A stretch of DNA of 64,000 bases from Ilumatobacteraceae bacterium (GTDB lineage Bacteria > Actinomycetota > Acidimicrobiia > Acidimicrobiales > Ilumatobacteraceae): contig JAJTFJ010000005.1 of NCBI GenBank assembly GCA_021298435.1, positions 1-64,000 of the forward strand, written 5' to 3'. Under the pieces are notes generated by a model. The model was not told the DNA's origin, did no database searches, and saw only the letters and a list, made by a program, of their open reading frames with translations. Position 1 is the first letter of the stretch, and every line of letters starts with the position of its first letter. Positions 55,420-63,487 of this stretch are shown here, piece after piece. Made by a program: the position numbers and the translations under genes.

Positions 55420-56535
55420 TTATTCGTAAACGAGAACGCCGCGGATGTTCTTGCCATCGCGCATGTCTTGGTATCCCTGGTTGATGTCATCGAGCGTGTA
55501 GGTGTTTGTCACCAAGCCGTCGAGATCAAGTTGTCCTTCGCGGTACATGCCAAGAAGTTTTGGAATATCGGCACGTGGGTTACCCGAACCGAACAATGAA
55601 CCAACAACTTGCTTCTCCATCAATGTGAGGTCAAGAAGGCTCATGTTTGCTCCACCCATTTCAAAAGCAGGGTGAATGTTGGTGACAACAACGCGACCAC
55701 GCTTTGCAGCAAGTGCCATTGCTTCACCCATGAGCTGGCCATCGCCCACACCCATTGTCAAGATGACCTTGTTTGCCATGGTTCCCCATGTGAGCTCTTG
55801 CAAGAACGGCAATGCTTCGGCCATTGAGCTCACTGTGTGAGTTGCACCGAATTCCATTGCCTTTTCGCGCTTGAACTCGACCGGGTCGATAGCGACGATG
55901 CGCTTTGCACCAGCGAGCTTTGCGCCCTGAATTGCGTTCGCACCGATACCGCCAACGCCGACAACAACGACAGTGTCACCAGGAGCAACATCTGCTGCAT
56001 ACACAGCCGAACCCCAACCGGTGACAACACCGCAACCGAGCAAGCATGCCTTGTCGAGAGGAACATCTTTTTCGATCTTGATGCACGATGCTTCGTTCAC
56101 CACTGTGTGATGAGCGAAGGTTCCGAGCATGCACATGAGCGTGAGGTCTTTGCCTTGTGCGTGGTGACGTGAGGTGCCGTCAGAAATCTGAAGACCAAGT
56201 CCCATGAGTGCACCGAGGTCGCACAAGTTCTGATGGCCGGTGGAGCAGCTTGGGCAACGGCCACATGATGGGATGAAGCCGAACACCACGTGATCGCCAG
56301 GGGCAATCCAGCTGACGCCTTCGCCGACCTGCTCAACAACGCCGGCACCTTCGTGGCCGCCCACGATGGGCAGAGCGAATGGAAGGTCGCCTGTTGTGAG
56401 GTGCTCATCTGAGTGGCACATGCCTGATGCGGCAATCTTGACCAGAACTTCGCCTGGACCAGGAGCATCAAGCTCGATCTCTTCGACGCTCCATGGAGCA
56501 TTAACTTCCCAGAGCACTGCTGCCTTCGTCTTCAT
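55420..56535 (-). CDS. NDMA-dependent (mycofactocin-linked) zinc alcohol dehydrogenase, copy 2
   Basis: Paralogue of the next gene in the same operon, 371 residues. Zinc ligands are C40-H41, H61-E62 in GHEGAG and C168; structural cysteines are C91, C94, C97 and C105. The NAD loop is GVGGIGANAIQGAKLAGA. It is the gene nearest to mftA, divergent from it with a 111-base shared control region. The two copies probably differ in alcohol substrate. Loss of mycofactocin should inactivate both if they follow the known family behaviour. Confidence 0.92.
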   Translation of the reverse strand: MKTKAAVLWEVNAPWSVEEIELDAPGPGEVLVKIAASGMCHSDEHLTTGDLPFALPIVGGHEGAGVVEQVGEGVSWIAPGDHVVFGFIPSCGRCPSCSTGHQNLCDLGALMGLGLQISDGTSRHHAQGKDLTLMCMLGTFAHHTVVNEASCIKIEKDVPLDKACLLGCGVVTGWGSAVYAADVAPGDTVVVVGVGGIGANAIQGAKLAGAKRIVAIDPVEFKREKAMEFGATHTVSSMAEALPFLQELTWGTMANKVILTMGVGDGQLMGEAMALAAKRGRVVVTNIHPAFEMGGANMSLLDLTLMEKQVVGSLFGSGNPRADIPKLLGMYREGQLDLDGLVTNTYTLDDINQGYQDMRDGKNIRGVLVYE

Positions 56536-56555
56536 GACGTCCCCTTTGGTTCGGT

Positions 56556-56576
56556 CAGTTGGACGAGGCCCAACTG
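56556..56576. promoter_or_regulatory. Inverted repeat, candidate operator of the mft / alcohol dehydrogenase divergent promoter
   Basis: CAGTTGG and CCAACTG form a perfect 7-base inverted repeat with a 7-base spacer, 21 bases upstream of the alcohol dehydrogenase start and 70 bases upstream of mftA. A TetR-family repressor such as MftR would suit such a site. Binding is inference. A second, GC-rich repeat (AGGCCCC at 56598-56604 and GGGGCCT at 56619-56625) lies closer to mftA. Confidence 0.5.
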
Positions 56577-56633
56577 GTGTCCTTGAAGATTACTCACAGG
56601 CCCCCAACCTTCTCTAGTGGGGCCTTGCGGGGG

Positions 56634-56639
56634 TACTCT
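56634..56639 (+). promoter_or_regulatory. Possible -10 element for a leaderless mftA transcript
   Basis: TACTCT (TANNNT pattern) ends seven bases before the mftA ATG, and no ribosome binding site is seen. This fits transcription starting at or next to the A of the start codon. No clear -35 element is visible. Confidence 0.35.
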
Positions 56640-56646
56640 CATAGGC

Positions 56647-56766
56647 ATGGAACAAGACACCCCACAGACCCAAGTCACCGAGCAGGTCGAAGCCACCGAA
56701 GCAGTCGTCACTGAAGAGCTCCTCGTTGAGGAAATCTCCATTGATGGCATGTGCGGTGTCTACTGA
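56647..56766 (+). CDS. mftA: Mycofactocin precursor peptide MftA
   Basis: A 39-residue ribosomal precursor, too short for the ORF track; I read it directly. The leader is acidic and rich in Glu, Thr and Val. The core ends in IDGMCGVY, the near-invariant mycofactocin C-terminus. MftC is known to decarboxylate the terminal tyrosine and cross-link it to the preceding valine, after which MftE releases the Val-Tyr-derived unit. Its stop overlaps the likely mftB start. It is divergent from two NDMA-dependent alcohol dehydrogenases, its expected clients. Confidence 0.96.
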   Translation: MEQDTPQTQVTEQVEATEAVVTEELLVEEISIDGMCGVY

Positions 56767-57052
56767 GCCCTCAGGCTCAGCCGTTATGACCCTCACGCTC
56801 GAGTCGGCGTGCGAGATGCACCCGCAGGTCGCCCTGCGACCCGAGCCCTTCGGGGCGCTCGCCTATCACTATGGCAACCGACGCCTCGTCTTTCTTCGCC
56901 ATCCCGACATTGTTCGGGTGGTACGCAATGTCTCCACGTATCCCTCACTTCGCGATGCACTCGCCGGTGAAGGAGTCGAGGAGCAGCGCTGGCCTTCCTT
57001 CGTGAAGGCACTTTCCACTCTCACCACATCGGAGATCATTCGTGTCCGCTGA
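56756..57052 (+). CDS. mftB: Mycofactocin biosynthesis chaperone MftB
   Basis: Small peptide-recognition (RRE-type, PqqD-like) protein that presents MftA to the radical SAM enzyme. The typical MftB stretch HPQVALRPEPFGALAYHYGNRRLVFLRHPDIVRVV is present. I propose GTG 56756 (98 residues), overlapping mftA by eleven bases; ATG 56786 (88 residues) is the alternative. Neither has a strong ribosome binding site, which suggests translational coupling. The mftC start overlaps its end. Confidence 0.92.
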   Translation: MSTEPSGSAVMTLTLESACEMHPQVALRPEPFGALAYHYGNRRLVFLRHPDIVRVVRNVSTYPSLRDALAGEGVEEQRWPSFVKALSTLTTSEIIRVR

Positions 57053-58157
57053 AAGCCTCGTTACCCAGATGAAGTCAGGGCTCGATGCCCCTATTTGTCT
57101 CACATGGGAACTCACCTACGCCTGCAACCTTGCATGTGTCCACTGCCTCTCAAGTTCTGGTCAGCGCGACGAGCGTGAGTTGTCAACAGAGCAGGCAAAA
57201 GCTGTTCTTGATGAACTGCGTGACTTGCAGGTGTTCTACATCAACATCGGTGGCGGCGAGCCAATGGTGCGTCGTGACTTCTTTGAAATTCTCGAACACT
57301 CCATCTCCAATGGCATCGGAGTGAAGTTCTCCACCAACGGTGCATTCATCGACAAGAAAAATGCAGAGCGTCTTGCCACGATGGACTACCTCGACATTCA
57401 AATCAGTCTCGATGGAACCACCGCAGAGGTCAACGATGCAGTGCGCGGCGAAGGCTCATACGCCACAGCAATTACTGCAATGGAAAATCTTCGCGATGCA
57501 GGCTTTGGTCAATTCAAAATCTCTGTTGTTGTGACACGTCACAACGTTGATCAACTCGATGAGTTCAAAGCACTCGCAGATTCGTTTGGTGCACAACTTC
57601 GAATTACGCGTCTTCGTCCTGCCGGCCGCGGCGCCGACACATGGAATGAATTGCACCCCACCAACGCACAACAGCGTCAGATTTACGACTGGCTGTTGGC
57701 GCATGGAGAAAACGTTCTTACTGGTGACTCCTTCTTCCACCTAAATGCATTTGGTGAATCACTCCCCGGCCTCAACATGTGTGGAGCAGGTCGCGTGGTG
57801 TGTCTCATCGATCCATTAGGTGATGTGTATGCATGCCCGTTCGTGATTCATGAAGACTTCAAAGCAGGAAATGTTTTAGACGATGGCGGATTCACCAAGG
57901 TGTGGCGCGGATCTGATTTGTTCCTCGAACTTCGTGAACCACAAAGTGCCGGTGCATGTGCATCGTGCGGTGCCTTTGATGCATGTCAAGGCGGATGCAT
58001 GGCTGCCAAGTTCTTCACAGGCATTCCACTCGATGGCCCCGACCCAGAATGTGTCGGCGGAGACGGAGAGAAGTTGCTGGGGGCTGTTCCCGTTGCACTT
58101 CTTCCACGTCCTTCTATGGACCACTCAAAGCCAGCCCGCATCAAGGTCAACTCATGA
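57042..58157 (+). CDS. mftC: Mycofactocin radical SAM maturase MftC
   Basis: Radical SAM enzyme of 371 residues that modifies the C-terminal Val-Tyr of MftA. The SAM cluster motif CxxxCxxC is C28, C32 and C35 in YACNLACVHC, followed by NIGGGEPMVR. The SPASM-type C-terminal domain has cysteines in CGAGRVVC, YACPF and CASCGAFDACQGGC for two further Fe-S clusters. It starts at GTG within the end of mftB and overlaps the next gene by four bases (ATGA). Confidence 0.95.
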   Translation: MSAESLVTQMKSGLDAPICLTWELTYACNLACVHCLSSSGQRDERELSTEQAKAVLDELRDLQVFYINIGGGEPMVRRDFFEILEHSISNGIGVKFSTNGAFIDKKNAERLATMDYLDIQISLDGTTAEVNDAVRGEGSYATAITAMENLRDAGFGQFKISVVVTRHNVDQLDEFKALADSFGAQLRITRLRPAGRGADTWNELHPTNAQQRQIYDWLLAHGENVLTGDSFFHLNAFGESLPGLNMCGAGRVVCLIDPLGDVYACPFVIHEDFKAGNVLDDGGFTKVWRGSDLFLELREPQSAGACASCGAFDACQGGCMAAKFFTGIPLDGPDPECVGGDGEKLLGAVPVALLPRPSMDHSKPARIKVNS

Positions 58158-58741
58158 GTCCAGTCGTTGTTGTTCTTGCAGCAATTGCGTCGTACTTCGT
58201 CGGCACCATTCCCAGCGCCATTGTTGTTGCTCGCACCAAAGGCGTCGACATCACAACATTCGGCTCAGGCAACCCCGGTGCAAGCAACGTTGCACGTGCT
58301 TTGGGCTGGAAATACGGCTCCATTGTTTTCGCAATTGATGCCGCAAAGGGAGCCATTCCTGCTGCCATCTTCTTAGGCGATCGCCCCATTGCTTACGTGT
58401 GCGGAGCTTTTGCAATTCTCGGACACCTCTTCCCCATCACTCGTAAATTCAAAGGCGGCAAGGGTGTTGCCACAGGCGCTGGCCTGTTGTTGCCATTGCA
58501 TCCACTCTTCATGATCATCTGTGCCATCACATGGATCTCACTGATGAAGCTCACGAAGAAGGCTTCCATCGCATCCATCGTCGTTGTGCCACTGCCCATC
58601 ATCATGATTGCGCTATCGAAGAAGCCGACATGGGAAGTATTCGCTTTTGTCGGGATCGCTCTTCTCATTGAAGTTCGACATGTTTCGAACATCAAGCGCC
58701 TTTTGTCAGGTAGCGAGAACACTCTCGACGTCAAGAAGTAG
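58154..58741 (+). CDS. plsY: PlsY-like glycerol-3-phosphate acyltransferase inside the mft operon
   Basis: Membrane acyltransferase of 195 residues that normally transfers acyl from acyl-phosphate to glycerol-3-phosphate. The three PlsY motifs are present: GSGNPGASN (37-45), GHLFPITRKFKGGKGVATG, and RHVSNIKRLLSGSE near the C-terminus. About five hydrophobic helices are seen. The start overlaps mftC by four bases, where mftD would be expected in the classic order. A housekeeping role is the simplest reading; acylation of a mycofactocin-related compound would be new. The track's earlier start at 57983 is a shadow within mftC. Confidence 0.9.
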   Translation: MSPVVVVLAAIASYFVGTIPSAIVVARTKGVDITTFGSGNPGASNVARALGWKYGSIVFAIDAAKGAIPAAIFLGDRPIAYVCGAFAILGHLFPITRKFKGGKGVATGAGLLLPLHPLFMIICAITWISLMKLTKKASIASIVVVPLPIIMIALSKKPTWEVFAFVGIALLIEVRHVSNIKRLLSGSENTLDVKK

Positions 58742-58753
58742 AGATTGTTCTCA

Positions 58754-59446
58754 ATGGGCTCTGCGACATCTGCAGAAATCGCCGAGTCGCGGCCAATTCT
58801 TCTTCTTCCCCTCGGTGCATGGGAACAACACGGCCCGCATCTGCCGCTTGATACCGACACCATGATCATCACTCGTGTGATCGCTGACGTCCTACGTCAC
58901 GAAGACCTCCGTACTGTCAATGTGATGTCGGCGCCAGCAATCTCCATCACTGCAAGCGATGAGCACCATGGTTTCCCTGGCACTCTCAGTACCGGCACAC
59001 AGGCATTAAAAGATTCTGTTGTTGCTATTTGCCGATCTGCATCGTGGGCAACGGGCGTGTGCATCGCGAATGGGCACGGCGGCAATGCAGATGCATTGGC
59101 AGCAATCACCTCTGCACTTGCATACGAAAGCATCACACACAGCGTGTGGTCTCTTCCTTCCTATAGCGGCGGCGACATGCACGCAGGCCACACCGAGACG
59201 TCTCTTTTGTTACACATCGCACCCAATGAAGTTCGCAGCAATGTGATTGCTCGCGGAGCAACCCATGATGCTGGTCTTATCGACGCCATGCGTGATGGTG
59301 GGGTGCAAGCAGTGTCTGAAAACGGAATCATTGGCGATGCAAGCACTGCAACTGCTTCTCACGGGAAAGCTGTCCTCGATTTGTACACCAACTCTCTTCG
59401 TGCACATGTACTTGACTGCCACCGTGAGTGGACAACAAAGAAATGA
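58754..59446 (+). CDS. mftE: Mycofactocin peptidase MftE (creatininase family)
   Basis: Metallopeptidase of about 230 residues that cuts the modified MftA to free the Val-Tyr-derived unit. The creatininase-type metal site is clear: LPLGAWEQHGPHLPLDTDT (about 19-35, E24, H26, D35), then NGHGGNADAL and GGDMHAGHTETSL. It starts 12 bases after plsY ends and overlaps mftF by four bases. TTG 58745 is an alternative start. Confidence 0.93.
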   Translation: MGSATSAEIAESRPILLLPLGAWEQHGPHLPLDTDTMIITRVIADVLRHEDLRTVNVMSAPAISITASDEHHGFPGTLSTGTQALKDSVVAICRSASWATGVCIANGHGGNADALAAITSALAYESITHSVWSLPSYSGGDMHAGHTETSLLLHIAPNEVRSNVIARGATHDAGLIDAMRDGGVQAVSENGIIGDASTATASHGKAVLDLYTNSLRAHVLDCHREWTTKK

Positions 59447-60822
59447 ACACATCAGGTCTCACAACTGATGATCAATGGTTTCGGTCCGAGAATGGATCAG
59501 GACTCCTTGCGGGATCACCACTGACTTATTTCTCAGTCACTGATGCTGGTCAAAAGATTCTTGATGCAATCGAAAACAACAAACCTCTTCCCGTTAATCA
59601 CGCAGCTCTGACACAACGACTCCTCGCCAAAGGGGCAGTTCACCCGGCGTATGACACACCTGGGAACGCTGCGGATCTCACAGTTGTTATCCCCTCATAT
59701 GTTTCCGAGACAACACACCTAGAACGCCTGCAAACATTGGTGGATTCGCTCGCCGGACTGCACCTCATTGTCGTTGATGACTGTTCACCAATTGGCATTG
59801 TTCTGAGTGGCGCCGAGGTTATTCGGCTACCGACAAACCAAGGTCCCGCAACTGCACGGAACGCTGGGCTCAATGCAGTCACCACTGCGTATGTCGCTTT
59901 CGTCGACGACGACACATCAGTAACTGCTCACCAACTTCTCGCTCTGACTTCTCACTTCACCGACATGAGTGTCGATGTTGTCGCACCACGGGTTGCGAGC
60001 ACATCTGGAGAGTCTCTTGTTGCCGAGTACGAAACCTTTCACTCTCCCTTAGATCTCGGTCTCCTTCCTTCCGTGGTGCGACCACTCTCACGTGTCTCGT
60101 ATGTTCCAGCTGCCGTGCTCGTCGCTCGCACCCACGCAGTGAAAGAGATGCATGCATTCGATACATCAATGCGACTCGGCGAAGACGTTGACCTCATTTG
60201 GCGAATAGTCGAAGAGGGCAGAACCGTCCGATACGACCCAACAGTGATTTGTCACCACGCGCCTCGCATGACAATACGTGCGTTACTGAAACAACGATTC
60301 GGCTACGGACGCAGCGCAGCATCACTTGATAGAAAACATCCGTTCACTGCAGCGCCACTGCGTGCCAACATCGTGATGCTGATTCCAGCCATTGCACTTC
60401 TTAGTGGATATGTCTTTGTCGCAGCCGCTCTCGTGCCTCTCATGCTTGTGTGGTTCTCGATCACGTTGCGTCAGACCAAAATCCCACTCACAACAAGAGC
60501 GAAACTGGCGATGACAGGATGGTTCTCCACGGTGCGACTCCTGACTTCTGCGATTATGCGAGTCTGGTGGCCGCCAGTACTTCTCATCGGCCAATTCTCA
60601 CTGCGAGTCGGAGCAGTCTTTGTCTTCAGTGCTTTCGTGCCTGCGATGTACGGACTCATGCGCAATAAACCGCGACATACCGTCGGGTATATCACTCTTC
60701 GTATTCTTGACCCCATGGCATATGGCGTCGGCGTGTGGGCTGGCGTGATTCGAGACCGCAACCTCAGATGTTTATTACCGGTAGTCACTCGTAGTTCAAT
60801 CCGACTACGGTCAAAGGTGTGA
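59443..60822 (+). CDS. mftF: Mycofactocin glycosyltransferase MftF
   Basis: Family 2 glycosyltransferase that adds beta-glucose units to mycofactocin. The 459 residues begin with a small PqqD-like domain (LLAGSPLTYFSVTDAGQKILDAI), then the GT-A domain DLTVVIPSYVSETTHLERL with NQGPATARNAGL and the metal-binding VDDDTS (155-157). A later LGEDVDLIWRIVEEG is the acceptor/catalytic motif, and several membrane helices close the protein. ATG 59443 overlaps the mftE stop; the track's GTG 59428 is less likely. The PLP gene overlaps its end. Confidence 0.93.
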   Translation: MNTSGLTTDDQWFRSENGSGLLAGSPLTYFSVTDAGQKILDAIENNKPLPVNHAALTQRLLAKGAVHPAYDTPGNAADLTVVIPSYVSETTHLERLQTLVDSLAGLHLIVVDDCSPIGIVLSGAEVIRLPTNQGPATARNAGLNAVTTAYVAFVDDDTSVTAHQLLALTSHFTDMSVDVVAPRVASTSGESLVAEYETFHSPLDLGLLPSVVRPLSRVSYVPAAVLVARTHAVKEMHAFDTSMRLGEDVDLIWRIVEEGRTVRYDPTVICHHAPRMTIRALLKQRFGYGRSAASLDRKHPFTAAPLRANIVMLIPAIALLSGYVFVAAALVPLMLVWFSITLRQTKIPLTTRAKLAMTGWFSTVRLLTSAIMRVWWPPVLLIGQFSLRVGAVFVFSAFVPAMYGLMRNKPRHTVGYITLRILDPMAYGVGVWAGVIRDRNLRCLLPVVTRSSIRLRSKV

Positions 60823-61775
60823 CGATTCGACTTGCAGTGAATGAGCCCCGGTGGCTCGCACATGTTCAAGGGGTTGCCAAGGCAATGCCAGGCCTCGTTC
60901 CGGTCGTCAAGGGCAACGGATACGGGTTTCGTCGTTGGAATCTCATGCCACTCGCAGGTCAACTCAGTAACGAAGTGGCCGTCGGAACCGTGTTCGAAGC
61001 TCGAGATATTCCGAGCAACGTGACTCCGATTGTTCTCACGCCCACACTCACCGCCCCACCAAATAACTTGCCACTAAATACGGTGATGACTATTAGTTCG
61101 CCTCATCATGTGATTGCACTGAACTCTGCTGGTTGGAGTGGTGAAGTCATTGTGAAGCTTCAGTCTTCAGCGATGCGCTACGGCGTTGAGAGGGCCATGT
61201 TGCAATCGTTGTTGTCAGACATTGAGAATGCGCGACTCACAGTTCGTGGTTATGCAATTCATCCACCGCTTGACGGCGACGCCGCGTTGCATCTCAAAGA
61301 TGTCACATCTTGGCTTGATGTTCTTGATGCTCGACTTCCGATTTATGTCAGCCATCTTGATAGTGCCGCATATGAGAAATTGCGGACGACTCATCCTGAT
61401 CGAGACTTTCGCATTCGTCTTGGAACTTCGCTATGGCATGGCGATAAGTCAATGATGCAGCTCTCTGCGGACATTGTTGATCATCATCCGATTGAAGCTG
61501 GCATGCGCGCTGGTTATCGCCAAGTCAAGGTTGACGGACCAGGAGAAATCGTTCTCGTCGGATGCGGAACAGCGCATGGTGTCACGCTTCTCCCAGATGG
61601 TCGCAGTCCGTTCCACTATCAACGCCAGCGTCTCAATGTGTTGGAACCACCACACATGCACACATCAATGTTGATTGTTTCTAGAGGACGCCCTATTCCC
61701 AGCATTGGTGAATGGATTGATGTTCAACAACCGATGACACGCGTGCAAGTTGATCTCTTGCAGTGGATTAAGTAA
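60819..61775 (+). CDS. Alanine racemase-fold PLP enzyme coupled to mftF
   Basis: A 318-residue protein of the alanine racemase superfamily. The PLP lysine is K31 in VPVVKGNGYGF, and the barrel continues with EARD, VKLQSSAMRYG and RIRLGTSLWHGD. Y233 in AGYRQV appears to match the catalytic tyrosine of the C-terminal domain. The usual GYADG and MDQ blocks are altered (VGCGTAHG, HTSM), and it is about 50 residues shorter than true Alr. Its GTG start overlaps the mftF stop, so it belongs to the mft transcript. It could be a real alanine racemase, or a specialised enzyme acting on the mycofactocin amine; the second is inference. Confidence 0.85.
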   Translation: MTIRLAVNEPRWLAHVQGVAKAMPGLVPVVKGNGYGFRRWNLMPLAGQLSNEVAVGTVFEARDIPSNVTPIVLTPTLTAPPNNLPLNTVMTISSPHHVIALNSAGWSGEVIVKLQSSAMRYGVERAMLQSLLSDIENARLTVRGYAIHPPLDGDAALHLKDVTSWLDVLDARLPIYVSHLDSAAYEKLRTTHPDRDFRIRLGTSLWHGDKSMMQLSADIVDHHPIEAGMRAGYRQVKVDGPGEIVLVGCGTAHGVTLLPDGRSPFHYQRQRLNVLEPPHMHTSMLIVSRGRPIPSIGEWIDVQQPMTRVQVDLLQWIK

Positions 61776-61781
61776 CTACTT

Positions 61782-62675
61782 CTATACGTGAGAAGACACG
61801 GCGCGATTTAAGCCGCGCCAGCCGACAGCAGATGCGCCGACTAGTGGTCCCTCATCAGCCAGACGCGCTGGAACAATGCGAGCATTCTTAGAGAACTCAA
61901 GTCCGCACAACTCATCAAGAGTTTTCTGAGCAGAGTTGAAAAACGTTGCACCAAATCCAAGTGCGACACTTCCGCCAACACAGACAAGTTTGAGATCAAG
62001 AAGGTTGCAGACAGAAGCAACACCGCGTCCGACCATGCGACCTGTGCGCACCATTGTCTCGTAGGTGGGCTGAGATGGGGGTCGACCAGTAATTGCCTCG
62101 ATGGCGGGTCCCGAGGCCTCTGCTTCCAGGCAGCCACGGCCTCCGCAGGTACACCGGCGCCCATTGGGCTCCACAATCACATGGCCCACATGGCCTGCAT
62201 TGCCGCTTTCGCCGTCCAAAAGCTGCCCATTGAGCACGATTCCGCCGCCCACACCGGTGGAAACGACCATGGCCATGAAGTTGTCGACGCCCTTGGCTGC
62301 ACCCAACCAACCTTCGGCGAGGGCCAGGGCCTTGGCGTCACCATCTCCAAAGACAGGAAGGCCTGTACTGAATGCAAGCTGATCACGAAGAGGAAAATTC
62401 TTCCACTGCGGAATATTGAGTGGAGACACTGTTTCAACATTGCGAGTAATCGGACCGGCAGAACCCACCCCAACAACAGATGGAGTCGCGCCGTGATGAT
62501 CGCGCGCCCTCACAAGTTGTGACTGAACTGCCTTATCAAGATCATCAAACAGTTCTTCCGCAGTCGCTGTGTGATCAACAGGAACATTGAGACGATCGAC
62601 AAGTTCTCCGGCACGAGTCACCAAACCGACGGAGAACTTCGTTGCTCCGATGTCGATTGCGAGTGCCAAATCCAT
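61782..62675 (-). CDS. ROK-family sugar kinase (glucokinase-like)
   Basis: ATP-dependent sugar kinase of 297 residues, probably glucokinase. ATP-binding DIGATKFSVGLV is near the N-terminus, then VGVGSAGPI, NIPQWKNFPL, and the ROK zinc motif CTCGGRGCLEAEASG. The start is ATG 62675; the track's extension is upstream noise. Convergent with the PLP gene and divergent from ung. Confidence 0.9.
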   Translation of the reverse strand: MDLALAIDIGATKFSVGLVTRAGELVDRLNVPVDHTATAEELFDDLDKAVQSQLVRARDHHGATPSVVGVGSAGPITRNVETVSPLNIPQWKNFPLRDQLAFSTGLPVFGDGDAKALALAEGWLGAAKGVDNFMAMVVSTGVGGGIVLNGQLLDGESGNAGHVGHVIVEPNGRRCTCGGRGCLEAEASGPAIEAITGRPPSQPTYETMVRTGRMVGRGVASVCNLLDLKLVCVGGSVALGFGATFFNSAQKTLDELCGLEFSKNARIVPARLADEGPLVGASAVGWRGLNRAVSSHV

Positions 62676-62775
62676 AAGTCGTCTATTCTCGCAAAAACAA
62701 TTAATTTCCAAACGAAAAACCGACAAACTTTTCTACGAAGTACCTAAGTCTTCGATTGTTTTCTACGATTACAGC

Positions 62776-63438
62776 GTGAAATCTTCATGGGACGACATTC
62801 TTCAGAATGAATTCATTAGTCCCTATTTTTTATCAATGACTCAGTTTCTTGATGAGGAGCGCTCCGAACATCACGTGTTTCCACCACAAGAAAAAGTCTT
62901 TGCCTCGCTCGACGCAACATCTTTGCGTGACACCAAAGTCGTCATTCTTGGACAAGACCCGTATCACGGTGACGGACAAGCTGATGGACTCGCCTTCTCA
63001 GTTTCAGAAGGAACACCGATTCCCCCATCACTGCGCAACATTTTGAAAGAACTACACGACGACATAGGTGCTGCAATTCCTTCTCATGGCAACCTCATCT
63101 CATGGGCACAACAAGGAGTGCTCTTGCTCAACACAACTCTCACTGTGAGGGAAGGAGAAGCCGGATCTCATTACGGACGCGGGTGGGAGACTTTGACTGA
63201 TGTCATCATCAGAAAAATCAATGAAAAGCCTGATTCTGTTGTCTTTCTCCTCTGGGGCGCACATGCGCGAAAGAAGAAATCCCTCATCACCCAGCCCCAT
63301 CACGTGGTGATTGAAGGGGTCCATCCCTCCCCCTTGTCTGCCTATCGAGGATTCTTTGGGAGCAAGCCGTTTTCACGGGTCAACACTGCATTAGAACAAG
63401 TAGGCCACCGCCCCATTGATTGGGCAATCCCCTCGTGA
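62776..63438 (+). CDS. ung: Uracil-DNA glycosylase, family 1
   Basis: Removes uracil from DNA in base-excision repair. The 220 residues contain the water-activating motif GQDPYHG (59-65, catalytic D61), the uracil-pocket LLNTTLTVREGEAGSH, and the DNA-intercalation loop HPSPLSAYRG from about 183. The track start is 63 residues too early and overlaps the ROK gene; GTG 62776 gives the usual N-terminus (KSSWDDILQNEFISPYF). The 100 bases before it are AT-rich. Confidence 0.93.
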   Translation: MKSSWDDILQNEFISPYFLSMTQFLDEERSEHHVFPPQEKVFASLDATSLRDTKVVILGQDPYHGDGQADGLAFSVSEGTPIPPSLRNILKELHDDIGAAIPSHGNLISWAQQGVLLLNTTLTVREGEAGSHYGRGWETLTDVIIRKINEKPDSVVFLLWGAHARKKKSLITQPHHVVIEGVHPSPLSAYRGFFGSKPFSRVNTALEQVGHRPIDWAIPS

Positions 63439-63487
63439 ACAATCTCTTCGCATCTGAATAGAGCACACTTTCACTGCCTAACAAATT

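Noticed and set aside
56598-56625. GC-rich hairpin AGGCCCC...GGGGCCT as a terminator
   Set aside because: It has a 14-base loop and no U-run, and lies in a divergent promoter region where no transcript needs to end.
57983-58153. N-terminal extension of the plsY ORF in the track
   Set aside because: It is out of frame with mftC and overlaps the SPASM-domain coding region; ATG 58154 gives a normal PlsY.
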